Source: Brevibacillus porteri (GTDB lineage Bacteria; Bacillota; Bacilli; Brevibacillales; Brevibacillaceae). Taken from it: a DNA stretch of 64,000 nucleotides. Position numbers and translations under genes: made by a program. Below are positions 53,991-63,755 of this stretch, in pieces. The first letter of the stretch is position 1; each line of letters begins with the position of its first letter. The notes beneath the pieces were generated by a model. It searched no databases and had not been told where the DNA came from. It saw only the letters and a program-made list of their open reading frames with translations. The stretch covers positions 1 to 64,000 of the forward strand of contig NZ_PXZO01000002.1 in assembly GCF_003013475.1 (NCBI RefSeq), written 5' to 3'.

Positions 53991-56900
53991 ATGTTATCGC
54001 AAGACCAATGGCAGTCGATGTCTGTACAGCAAAAGAAACGACTCCTCCACAAGCTCGAACAGAATGGAGCGGAATACGGCGTATTTCCATTGTCAGCCGA
54101 ACAAAAACGGATGTGGTTCTTAGATCAAGCAAACCCGAACGATCCCTCCTATCATATATGCTTTACTTTTTCACTCAAAGGGATTGTCGATGAAGAGCGA
54201 ATCCTCCGGGCATTGCGTCTGGTTATCGAGCGACACGAAGTGCTTCGGACGAGAATCATCACGCTGGACGGTCAACCTTTTCAAATTCCTGATTTATCCG
54301 CTGAACAGTTCCACTTCCGCCGAGAAGCAATTACGGAGATAGAAGGAATCGATGCTGTACAAGATGTGCTCAAAACGGAAAGAGCAATGGCATTTGATTT
54401 GGAAAACGATTTTCCGATTAGAGCTCTCTTGCTGGATATATCCGAAGGTCATGCCCAATTGGTAATCACCATCCACCATATCGCAGTAGACGGATGGTCG
54501 ATCGGATTATTCGTTGGAGAGTGGATAGAAGCGTACAAAGGGCGGGCGCAGGACAATGAGCAGGAGGGAGAAATACTTCCCGGGGCCCCTGATCTTCAAT
54601 ACGTTGACTACGCGGTTTGGCAAAAGTCACAGATCGGCGAAGGAGCATGGCAAGATTCTCTTGCATACTGGAAGCGACAGTTGAAGGAGGCGCCTGTTTC
54701 AATCGATCTGCCCTATGATACACGCAATCAAGAACAGAAGAAGTCAGGAGGGGGTGCAGAATTTTTCCTTCTGGTCGCAGAGGAATGCGAACCATTGCAG
54801 GAGTTGGCTAGAAGCAGACGCTGCTCCTTGTTCCATGTTCTGTTATCCGCTTTTTATATAGCGCTGTCCCGATTCACCTCGCAATCTGCACTCAATGTCG
54901 GAACAGCCGCAGCCAATCGGGGCAACGAACCATTCAAAAAAACGATGGGGTTGTTTGCTAATACAGTTTTGCTTCATCAGAGCATTCACCCCGATCGAAC
55001 ATTTAGCGAGACGCTGGACGATTTCAAAGAAAAGGTTCTAGAAGCGTTTGAACATCAACATATTCCTTTTGATCGCGTGATTGATGCCCTTGGAGCCGAG
55101 AGACGCCCAGGTATGGACCCTTATTTGCAAGCGATGTTTCTTTTGCAAAATTCATCGTTATCGCCGCTAGGGTTGGAAACACCTGCAAAATTGATCGGGG
55201 ATACAGAAGTGTGTGTGCAGTTGCCAGGTAATGAGATTGTGGAGCACGCTTCTCTTCCGATGATCCTGACAGCAGTTGAGCAAACGGGGGGAATCGGATT
55301 TCGACTGACCTACCAGAAAGACAAATTCAGTCAGGAGCGAATGCAGCTCTTTTTGCAGCATTTCATTGGGCTTCTAGGAGAAATCGGTAATAATTCTGGC
55401 TTAAAAATAAAAGAATACCGCTTGATGTCCCCCTCAACAGAGGACGCATGGAAAAGACGAATTGGTGTCAGGCAAGATGAAGGGTTGATACCAGTTTGGT
55501 CCATCGCACAAGGACAGACGCTTCGAGTGCACCCGTCCATGTGTCAGAGGAATGGCGATCGATGGGTAACAATCCTGAATACTGAGGGAAACGATTGTCC
55601 GCCTGGATTTCCGGGACATGTGTACGTTTCTGAACAGACATTAGATGAGTGGCTGCCTTCGGGAGACCTCGGCGAATGGGGAGCGGATGGCAGCTTGCAT
55701 TTGCGATTGTCGAAACACATGGAGCTGTCGTATCTCGATTCAGCAAAGCAAAAGCCGTGGACGGCTGCTTCGCTCGAGCAAGCCATACGAAAGCTTCCAG
55801 ATTTGCAGGATAGTTGTGTGGATCGATACATAACCCCCACGGGAACAGAGGCAATCGTCATTTATTATGTAGCGGCACAGGCTAAGCCGTTGGGTATGTT
55901 TCAACAATTGTTGGCAACACCAGCAGGCGGTGTTCAAGGGGAAAGTGAGTGGCTCGTTTGCCGAGTTCGTCATATCCCATCCAATGCCTGGGGATGGCCG
56001 GATATTTCTTGGCTAAGGCTGCAGTGGTCAGACGCCGTTGAGCAGGCACTGCAACAACGAAAGCGACTCATTGACCATCCTGACACGGAAACCGTAGTTG
56101 TTCTTCCAGGAGAAGACCGGTTCGCACAGTTGACCATACCGATCCGCGAATTATGTCTTCCCCACCTAAAAAAGGAAGGTACGGATGCATTGGCTGACAG
56201 CCGTCATTCTCCTCTTCGAAAGCTCTCGCTGTGTGAAGGCCCTCCACTGGAAGAACTTCAGGTGAAGACGTTGCCAGAGTTGTTACGACAAACGGCAGCA
56301 TATTTCCCCAATCACCAGTTGATGACGGTTGGCAGCAACGGCCGTACAGCCTTCAGTTATGCCGAACTACTCCAATTGGCAGAGAGAGGCGCCTTACACT
56401 TGAGAGCGTCGGGAGTGAAAAAAGGAGAACGAATCCTTTTATTTGTGCACGAGCTTGACCAATGGATCCAGATCTTTTGGAGTTGTGTATTGGCAGGAGC
56501 GATACCAGTTCCGATCGGAGTTCCCAAAATGGCGGACAGGAACACGGGCGGAGGAAGCGCTGTCGATAAACTGCTTGCGGTGCGGGCTTTTCTTGGGAAT
56601 CCACGCATCATTTGCGACGAACGTGAGGAATTGCAGCACTATTTTCATGTGAGAGATATCACTTTGCACGAGCAGGACATTCTGGAACCATCTGCAATCC
56701 TGAATGTCCCTGTCGCTAGGACAGAGTGGAGTGATAACGTCGCGATAGAGGAAGCAGATGTGGCCGTCATTTTGTTTACCTCTGGGAGTACGGGCATGCC
56801 AAAAGGTGTGCGGCTTACCCACCGAAATGTACTCAAACGAAGTCAGGCTGTCGCAAAACACAATCGATTTGACAGCACAGAGGTCAGCTTGAATTGGATG

Positions 56901-59834
56901 CCACTTGACCATGTAGGTGGTCTCGTGATGTTTCATTTGCTTGACGTATACACAGGAGCATGCCAAATCCATGCAGAGACAGAGCATATTTTGCAAGATC
57001 CATTGTTGTGGATGGACTATGCCAACGATTATGGAGTAACGGTGACGTGGGCACCCAATTTTGCCTTTGGACTCATTGCCGAACAAGAACAGGAAGTGTT
57101 GCGCCGGTCGTGGGATTTGAGTCGACTGCGATTTATTTTAAATGGAGGAGAAAAAATCCAGGCGCGGACGGCCAGGCGGTTCATGCAATTGATGAAAAGC
57201 AAATCGCTTCCTCAAACCGCCATGCATCCTTCGTGGGGAATGACGGAGACTTCTTCAGGCGTGACCTTTTCCACCTCGTTTAGCATTGGCGATACTGCAA
57301 ATCCTGCTGAGTTCGTGGCTGTAGGTTGCCCAGTGGCTGGAACATCTCTGCGAATTGTCGGAGATGACGGAACCCCCGTCGAGATGGGAGAAGAGGGCCA
57401 GCTTGAAATCTATGGGGAGACTGTAACGGCAGGCTACGAAGCAAACGAGGAAGAGAATCGGAGTAGCTTCAGCAAGGATGGCTGGTTCATTACCGGCGAT
57501 CTTGCTCGAATCATCGACAACGAGTTGGTCATTACTGGCAGGATAAAGGAAGTCATCATCATCAACGGCCTTAAGTACGGAAGTGCGGATATCGAAAATA
57601 CTGCGGAAGAGAGCGGATACGTCCTCGCAGGATGCGCAGCGGCTTGCTCTGTACAGAATCCGGGTGAAAACACTGACAGAGTCTTACTTTTTTGCACATT
57701 TATTGACGGGCAAGATCAGGAAGCGGCTGCTTCTTTCGTGCGTCACAGGGTATTGCAAAAGACAGGTGTATTCGTGGATGAATTGATTCCTATTCATGCG
57801 GAAGAATTTCCACGAACATCGATTGGCAAGATTAATCGTTCGGTTCTTCGAGATAGATACCGAGGTGGGGTATACACGGGACGCGGTTTTGGCAGGGCCA
57901 TTGGCATCCCTTCGTGGTTTTACGAGAAACAGTGGGAGCGGCGTGAATGGATCAATCCGGGAGATGGGGGAGAAAATCGCACGCGTGTCATTTTTGCAGA
58001 AAAAGATGGAGCGGGAGAAAGTATCGCTCAAATCCTAAGGAGTCAAGGCATGACCACTTACGAGGTTCAGCCTGGAACCAGCTTTGAACAGCATGGCTCG
58101 CGCTTCTTCCTGAATGTGCAAGACCCTGGTCATGTTCAGCGCCTGCACCGATCGATTCGTGAAGCAGGCGAGAGAACAGATATCATCATGTATTGCCAGA
58201 ATGATCTGGCCAGTTGCGACAGGCCATATACCGTGCTTTTACCGCTTCTGCATTTGTTACAGGAGTTTGGGGGTGACAATGACAATGCCCCGCTGCGATT
58301 GACTGTTGTTTCCCAAGGTGCTGTTCGTGTCCAGGAAAAGGATATCATTTCCCCGACTTTAGGCAGCTTGACTGGATTTTTGCGTACAGTTTCGGTCGAA
58401 ATGCCTCATGTAATGGTGAAGCATGTAGATATGGATAACGAAGTATCAGACTGGAGGACTTGGGCAGGTTTGTTGACCGCAGAAACAGCAGAACACGCGT
58501 ACAGTCCACAAGTGGCTTATCGAGAAGGAAAGCGCTATGTACCTGTGCTCAAGGAAGTATCGATGACACAAGAAGACATCGATGCCAAAAGAGGATTCCG
58601 TCAAGGCGGTGTCTATGTGTTGACAGGAGGTCTAGGTGCCATCGGTCGTATTGTAGCTGCTCACATTCTGTCTATCTATAAGGCAAGAGTGATGTTGATT
58701 GGCAGAACGGATCTTCATACTGCTGGCGGAGAGCGTGGGAGTGAGCTTCGAGCCGCGATGGATAGCCTGTCAGCGTTGGGCGAAGTCGTTTATGAGCGTG
58801 CGGATGTTACCTCCATGGAGGACTTGTCCAGAGCATTTGATAGCGTAAGAGCACGCTGGGGTCATCTAGATGGTATTTTGCATCTGGCAGGGGAAGGGCA
58901 TCACTTCAACTGGAAAGAGATGGACAATACGCTGATTCGCAACATGTCGGAGGCGGCTTTGCAAGAAGCGTTTTGGGCAAAAGTTCAAGGCGGTCGCAAT
59001 GTACTTGATTGGGCACAAACTCAGGAAAATATCGAGGTCATTATGTTCTCCTCGGTCAACAGCCTTCTGGGCGGGAGCGGACTTGCTGCGTATTCTGCTG
59101 CCAGCAGTTGTCTCGACAGCGAAGTGTTGAGCCGCATTCATCAAGTAACTTGCAAGAGTATCCAATGGAGCTTCTGGGATACCAATAGCACGATGCTAAA
59201 CGGAGGACAAAACGCAGGGGCATCCCGCCAGATGATGTCCAGATGGCAGGCTCTCGTGTCTCTAGAAGCTGTCATGCAGCGCAACAATTGCAGCATGATT
59301 GTTGGCTTGCATGGGACAGCCGATGAATTATGCAAGCAGTATGGAGTGATTTCCCAAAAGGGAGCGCCTGCTTTTACGCTCGTGTATTCCAGCCAAACGA
59401 GAGAACCGATAGAAGGAGTCGTTTCTAACAGTCTAATTGGGTCCCTTGTACGAACCGAGTTTGTTCCGCATATTCCGTTCGACCACATGGGCAGCGTAGA
59501 TGAGCAAAGGCTGGTCACCCTTTTGAAAGGAAGAGGGAGAACTGCTGATGGACCCGTCAATGAAACAGAACGGGCATTGATGGAGATATGGGGCCAAACC
59601 TTGCAGCACTGGCAATTTCAGCTAGACGACAAGTTCTTTGAAGTCGGAGGGAATTCGCTGCACACGGTGCGGGTCATTTCCCGCATCAATGAACAGTTCC
59701 ATACCAGCCTGAGTGTTACCGACCTGTTCCAATACCCGACGATCCGTCAGCTTTCCGCTTATTTGGAAAAACATACAAAGGGCAATGATGACGATCAGTC
59801 AAAAGCGGAAGAACTAACTGGAATTACGTTTTAG
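53991..59834 (+). CDS. NRPS-type module: C, pseudo-A segment, AMP-ligase (A), KR, PCP
   Basis: A 1947-aa protein; ATG at 53991 is 9 nt after AGGAGG, whereas ATG at 53982 lies directly on it. Domains in order: condensation (about 20-460, HHIAVDG at 162-168); a leftover adenylation segment (about 480-740, with PSGDLGEWGADGS as a broken A7); an intact AMP-ligase of the NWMPLDHVGGL type (SGSTGMPKG near 931, FITGDL, GKIN near 1279); a ketoreductase region (TGGLGAIG at 1545, S1688, Y1701, with serine in place of the usual asparagine after it); and a carrier (GGNS, S1889). The layout parallels the first megasynthase. It should activate an alpha-keto acid, reduce it, and join the hydroxy acid by an ester or the acid by another nucleophile. 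Confidence 0.85.
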   Translation: MLSQDQWQSMSVQQKKRLLHKLEQNGAEYGVFPLSAEQKRMWFLDQANPNDPSYHICFTFSLKGIVDEERILRALRLVIERHEVLRTRIITLDGQPFQIPDLSAEQFHFRREAITEIEGIDAVQDVLKTERAMAFDLENDFPIRALLLDISEGHAQLVITIHHIAVDGWSIGLFVGEWIEAYKGRAQDNEQEGEILPGAPDLQYVDYAVWQKSQIGEGAWQDSLAYWKRQLKEAPVSIDLPYDTRNQEQKKSGGGAEFFLLVAEECEPLQELARSRRCSLFHVLLSAFYIALSRFTSQSALNVGTAAANRGNEPFKKTMGLFANTVLLHQSIHPDRTFSETLDDFKEKVLEAFEHQHIPFDRVIDALGAERRPGMDPYLQAMFLLQNSSLSPLGLETPAKLIGDTEVCVQLPGNEIVEHASLPMILTAVEQTGGIGFRLTYQKDKFSQERMQLFLQHFIGLLGEIGNNSGLKIKEYRLMSPSTEDAWKRRIGVRQDEGLIPVWSIAQGQTLRVHPSMCQRNGDRWVTILNTEGNDCPPGFPGHVYVSEQTLDEWLPSGDLGEWGADGSLHLRLSKHMELSYLDSAKQKPWTAASLEQAIRKLPDLQDSCVDRYITPTGTEAIVIYYVAAQAKPLGMFQQLLATPAGGVQGESEWLVCRVRHIPSNAWGWPDISWLRLQWSDAVEQALQQRKRLIDHPDTETVVVLPGEDRFAQLTIPIRELCLPHLKKEGTDALADSRHSPLRKLSLCEGPPLEELQVKTLPELLRQTAAYFPNHQLMTVGSNGRTAFSYAELLQLAERGALHLRASGVKKGERILLFVHELDQWIQIFWSCVLAGAIPVPIGVPKMADRNTGGGSAVDKLLAVRAFLGNPRIICDEREELQHYFHVRDITLHEQDILEPSAILNVPVARTEWSDNVAIEEADVAVILFTSGSTGMPKGVRLTHRNVLKRSQAVAKHNRFDSTEVSLNWMPLDHVGGLVMFHLLDVYTGACQIHAETEHILQDPLLWMDYANDYGVTVTWAPNFAFGLIAEQEQEVLRRSWDLSRLRFILNGGEKIQARTARRFMQLMKSKSLPQTAMHPSWGMTETSSGVTFSTSFSIGDTANPAEFVAVGCPVAGTSLRIVGDDGTPVEMGEEGQLEIYGETVTAGYEANEEENRSSFSKDGWFITGDLARIIDNELVITGRIKEVIIINGLKYGSADIENTAEESGYVLAGCAAACSVQNPGENTDRVLLFCTFIDGQDQEAAASFVRHRVLQKTGVFVDELIPIHAEEFPRTSIGKINRSVLRDRYRGGVYTGRGFGRAIGIPSWFYEKQWERREWINPGDGGENRTRVIFAEKDGAGESIAQILRSQGMTTYEVQPGTSFEQHGSRFFLNVQDPGHVQRLHRSIREAGERTDIIMYCQNDLASCDRPYTVLLPLLHLLQEFGGDNDNAPLRLTVVSQGAVRVQEKDIISPTLGSLTGFLRTVSVEMPHVMVKHVDMDNEVSDWRTWAGLLTAETAEHAYSPQVAYREGKRYVPVLKEVSMTQEDIDAKRGFRQGGVYVLTGGLGAIGRIVAAHILSIYKARVMLIGRTDLHTAGGERGSELRAAMDSLSALGEVVYERADVTSMEDLSRAFDSVRARWGHLDGILHLAGEGHHFNWKEMDNTLIRNMSEAALQEAFWAKVQGGRNVLDWAQTQENIEVIMFSSVNSLLGGSGLAAYSAASSCLDSEVLSRIHQVTCKSIQWSFWDTNSTMLNGGQNAGASRQMMSRWQALVSLEAVMQRNNCSMIVGLHGTADELCKQYGVISQKGAPAFTLVYSSQTREPIEGVVSNSLIGSLVRTEFVPHIPFDHMGSVDEQRLVTLLKGRGRTADGPVNETERALMEIWGQTLQHWQFQLDDKFFEVGGNSLHTVRVISRINEQFHTSLSVTDLFQYPTIRQLSAYLEKHTKGNDDDQSKAEELTGITF

Positions 59835-59856
59835 CGATAATCCTGGGGGTGAGAGA

Positions 59857-62800
59857 ATGAGCAAGGAAATTGCTGTAATCGGTATGAGCGGAATGTTTCC
59901 GCTGGCCGACAATCTAGAGGAGCTCGCCCCGCTGCTAATGTCTGGTGCTGATACGGTCAGAGAGGCGCCGCTCCACCGCGTAAAGCTGGCAGGCTTGCCT
60001 TTGGATCGCCGCTATGTGCCGATGGCTTACGTTGAGCATATGGAGCATTTTGATTATCCGTTTTTTCGGATTTCCCAGAAAGAAGCCAAATCGATGGATC
60101 CACAGCAAAGGGTTGCACTGCAATTAGCTTGCGCAGCCATTGAACACGCAGGGTATTCACTCAGCTCCTTCCGGGGCACGCGTACCGCTGTCATGATGAG
60201 TGCAGCAGGAAATCAATATGGTAGATTGCTACGTGAGAAATCGGGAGTGGCATTCGTAGGCAACCATACAGCGGCCATTGCCGGAAAAATCTCGTATTAC
60301 CTCGATTTGCGTGGCACTGCCATGATGATTGACACGACATGCTCGTCGTCACTGGCTGCTGTTCATTTTGCATGCCAATCATTACGGAATAAAGAAGCAG
60401 ATACAGCCTTGGCGGGGGGAGTGAACCTACTCCCGATTCTGGACGAAATCGAAGCGTTGGAGAATGAACCTCTCGGAATCGCGGCACCTGACGGACGAAG
60501 CAAATCATTTGATGAGAGGGCTAATGGAACTGGCGCAGGAGAGGGTGCGGGGATTGTCCTGCTAAAAAGACTGGAAGACGCTATTCGAGACGGAGATTAT
60601 GTGCATGCAGTGATTTCTGGAAGTGCAATGAACCAGGATGCAGCGAGATCCAACAGTCTGGGAGCTCCAAGCCCAGTAGCGCAGACGGAAGTCATTCGGG
60701 AAGCATGGGAACAGGCAGGCATTCATCCCCGACAAATCTCCTATATAGAAGCACATGGTACAGGCACAAGGCTTGGCGACCCGATTGAGATCAAAGGATT
60801 GACGGATGCATTTCGCCTGTATACCACAGATACGTCATTCTGCGCCATTGGTTCTGTCAAATCCAATATCGGGCACCTTGGAAACAGTGCGGGTATCACT
60901 GGATTGATCAAGGTCATCTTGTCGATGAGAGATGACACCCTCTATCCATTGGTTCATTTTCAAAAGCCAAATCCTTTGATCAATTTTGCCGAATCGGCGG
61001 TCTATCCCATTGATCGTGCCAAACCATGGCAAGCTGAACCGAAAATTGCTGGAATCAGCTCATTTGGATTATCGGGAACTAACGTTCATGCCGTTGTCCG
61101 AGAAGCAGGAAGTGGCCAATTGACCAAAAAGGGTTCGGTAGGAAAGCCGCAAGAAGAAGGCCATCAACTCATTACGCTCAGTGCGATGACCGAACGATCA
61201 TTGACCGCATTTGCTAGACATTTGGGGGCGTATGTACAAAAAAACCCCTTCTCGCTTTCGCAAATTAGTTATGTACTGAATGCGGGTCGCGACGATTATC
61301 CCGTTCGTGCTGCGATGGTAGTGAATAACCTTGAACAACTGAAAAGATACTTGGATGGTTTGGAACAACGGGAGGGCATTTGCGAGACACTTCCGAGGGC
61401 GATGGTTCTTCTCTGCTCGGGAGATGCTCCGATTGAGGAGAACCTGATTACACGCTGGATGGAAGAGGAGCCGGTATGGAAGCACTGGTGGGAGCGTTGC
61501 AGTCGTGAGTCCGATATAACCCATCCGCACGTAAGGCGAACAGCGATGCAAATCTGCCATTATCAAGTCCTTTCGGCAAAAGGATTCAAGGCATTGCATG
61601 TCTTGGGGACGGGGACTGGGAATTTTGCCGTCCGATTCGTAACAGGACAAATGACCTTGGCTGAAGGCTTGGCTGCGGCAAATCAGTATCAGGAAGATGC
61701 ATTTGATCATACCCGGCTAAAAGTATGGGCAAGTCAATTTTGTACCAAACATGACGCGTTGTTTTTTGAATTAGCTTCGAATGGCGTGCTTTCTCGAACG
61801 CTTCTCGCGATAGATGACTTGGACAATAAACCTGTATTCGTCCATATGCCAAAAGAGTCACTCCTACATAGTTTTCAGGTGCTCTACCAGGCCGGGATCA
61901 AAGTGGATTGGCAAGCATACTACAAGGATTCGCATTCTCAAAGGATTCCGCTTCCGACCTATAGCTTTGAACCTCTCGTGTGCTGGCCGGAACAAAACGA
62001 ACGAGTGTCCATAGATGTTGTGCCGCAGCAGTCAATCTCCCATGAAGAGCATGGTGTGGCCGACAAAGCTGTCGATGAAACAATCGAACAAGCAGTTCAC
62101 CGAATCTGGCGAGAAGTACTGGAACACGAAAATTTTGGGGAAGAGGACGACTTTTTCGAGCTTGGCGGCAATTCCTTGATGGGTACCCAAATGATGGGCA
62201 GGATGAAAACGAAATTTGGAGTAGAGCTCGATTTTGAACAGTTATACGAATACTCGACAGTCCGAACATTAAGTGACTACCTTCGCTCTTTACTAAGTCA
62301 ACAGGAGCCTGCAAGTAAGCCTGCCGCAAATGAACTAATCCGAATCAATCGAACAGGAAGTCTGCCGCTCTCCCATGCACAGGAGCGCATGCTGATGATG
62401 CATCTCCAGGAGCCTGACTCTGCGTACTATCACATGCCAGCCCACTTAAAGCTGACAGGGGTGTTGGATGAAAGGGCGTTGGAGCGATCCATTCAGATGT
62501 TGATCGAAAGACACGAAATATTGCGAACCGTCTATGCGTCCGACAATGGGGATCATCGCCAGCGAATTGTTGAGGCGAACTTATCCGTGCTTAGGGAAGA
62601 CTGGACAACATTGCCTCGAGTCGACATCGATCAGCGATTAAAAGAGCAGCAGTATGCGATTTTTCAAAAGCCTTTCGATCTATCCAAGGATATTCCCATT
62701 CGAATCGCCTTGTTCAAAACAGGGCAAGAGGAATTTCACTTGTTCTTGAATATTCATCATATCGCGGCTGATGGATGGTCGGTTGACAATTTTATTCGTG

Positions 62801-63741
62801 AATGGTCCGAATGCTACACCGCTTTCATCGAAGGAAAAAGTCCGAGGCTACGTACGCTTGCTTACAATTATTGCGATTATGCAGTCTGGCAAAAGGAGTG
62901 GCTTCTTCAAGGAGAAGGAGAGCGACAATTGACTTACTGGACCCAAAAGCTTTCGGGGATCACTGGACATTTACCTCTCGTAACTGACAAGCTGCGTCCA
63001 CCTATTCCGGGCTTTGCAGGGAAGGTTCATACATTCGCTATCTCAGAGACAACGACTAAGGCACTGCAAGTTTTCTGCCAGGAGGAAAAAGCGACCTTCT
63101 ATATGGCTTTATTCGCTATTTATTCCATCCTGCTGTCCCGATATTCGGGAGAAAGTGATGTATGCATAGGCTCTCCGGTAGCAAACCGAACCCGCGCTGA
63201 GCTGGAACCGATCATCGGGTATTTTTCTAATACGGTCGTACTCAGAAGCAAAGTGACTTCCGGTCTGCCCTTCCGAAGCTATGTCCAGGAAGTCAAGCGA
63301 ACGGTACTTGAAGCGTTCCAGCATCAGGATTATCCATTTGATTTGCTGGTAAAAAATCTGTCTGTTCCGCGCCATAGAGGTTGCCATCCGTTGTTCCAGC
63401 ATGCTTTTGTCCTGCAAAATGCGACCAGCGCGAAGTGGCAGTGGCCAAGGGTCCAAGTGGAGTGGATGGAAGCGAAGTCGTTAGGAGCCAAATTTGACTT
63501 CACGTTATCGCTTGCAGAAGAAGATGGTCGGCTGAAAGGCTTCGTCGAATACAGCACAGATTTGTTTGAGGAACAGACGATTGCTCAAATGATCAGGCAC
63601 TATATCCGTTTGCTGGAATCGGCGGTTGCCTCGCCGGGAACCTCTGTAGAGAAGCTGGCAATGCTTTCGACCGAAGAAGAGGCAGGTCTTGTTTCAACTA
63701 CCTCGCAATCAAGGGGCGCAGAGGATTATGACTTTTCATGA
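59857..63741 (+). CDS. Hybrid module: KS, degenerate AT, PCP, C
   Basis: A 1294-aa protein. The ketosynthase is complete (C162 in DTTCSSS, H300 in EAHGTGT, H340 in SNIGHLGN). The following 300 residues have the framework of an acyltransferase and its post-AT linker (YSFEPLVCWPE), but GHSxGE is replaced by GTGTGN (584-589), so the nucleophilic serine is gone and about 100 residues are missing. Then come a carrier (GGNS, S773) and a full condensation domain (HHIAADG at 967-973) that ends the protein. The orphan C domain should work with a module on another protein. GGGGGTGAGAGA precedes the ATG. Confidence 0.87.
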   Translation: MSKEIAVIGMSGMFPLADNLEELAPLLMSGADTVREAPLHRVKLAGLPLDRRYVPMAYVEHMEHFDYPFFRISQKEAKSMDPQQRVALQLACAAIEHAGYSLSSFRGTRTAVMMSAAGNQYGRLLREKSGVAFVGNHTAAIAGKISYYLDLRGTAMMIDTTCSSSLAAVHFACQSLRNKEADTALAGGVNLLPILDEIEALENEPLGIAAPDGRSKSFDERANGTGAGEGAGIVLLKRLEDAIRDGDYVHAVISGSAMNQDAARSNSLGAPSPVAQTEVIREAWEQAGIHPRQISYIEAHGTGTRLGDPIEIKGLTDAFRLYTTDTSFCAIGSVKSNIGHLGNSAGITGLIKVILSMRDDTLYPLVHFQKPNPLINFAESAVYPIDRAKPWQAEPKIAGISSFGLSGTNVHAVVREAGSGQLTKKGSVGKPQEEGHQLITLSAMTERSLTAFARHLGAYVQKNPFSLSQISYVLNAGRDDYPVRAAMVVNNLEQLKRYLDGLEQREGICETLPRAMVLLCSGDAPIEENLITRWMEEEPVWKHWWERCSRESDITHPHVRRTAMQICHYQVLSAKGFKALHVLGTGTGNFAVRFVTGQMTLAEGLAAANQYQEDAFDHTRLKVWASQFCTKHDALFFELASNGVLSRTLLAIDDLDNKPVFVHMPKESLLHSFQVLYQAGIKVDWQAYYKDSHSQRIPLPTYSFEPLVCWPEQNERVSIDVVPQQSISHEEHGVADKAVDETIEQAVHRIWREVLEHENFGEEDDFFELGGNSLMGTQMMGRMKTKFGVELDFEQLYEYSTVRTLSDYLRSLLSQQEPASKPAANELIRINRTGSLPLSHAQERMLMMHLQEPDSAYYHMPAHLKLTGVLDERALERSIQMLIERHEILRTVYASDNGDHRQRIVEANLSVLREDWTTLPRVDIDQRLKEQQYAIFQKPFDLSKDIPIRIALFKTGQEEFHLFLNIHHIAADGWSVDNFIREWSECYTAFIEGKSPRLRTLAYNYCDYAVWQKEWLLQGEGERQLTYWTQKLSGITGHLPLVTDKLRPPIPGFAGKVHTFAISETTTKALQVFCQEEKATFYMALFAIYSILLSRYSGESDVCIGSPVANRTRAELEPIIGYFSNTVVLRSKVTSGLPFRSYVQEVKRTVLEAFQHQDYPFDLLVKNLSVPRHRGCHPLFQHAFVLQNATSAKWQWPRVQVEWMEAKSLGAKFDFTLSLAEEDGRLKGFVEYSTDLFEEQTIAQMIRHYIRLLESAVASPGTSVEKLAMLSTEEEAGLVSTTSQSRGAEDYDFS

Positions 63742-63755
63742 GGAGGAGAATGAGT

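Noticed and set aside
56439..57086. 215-codon minus-strand frame inside the fourth megasynthase
   Set aside because: Antisense to the intact AMP-ligase domain; no independent evidence.
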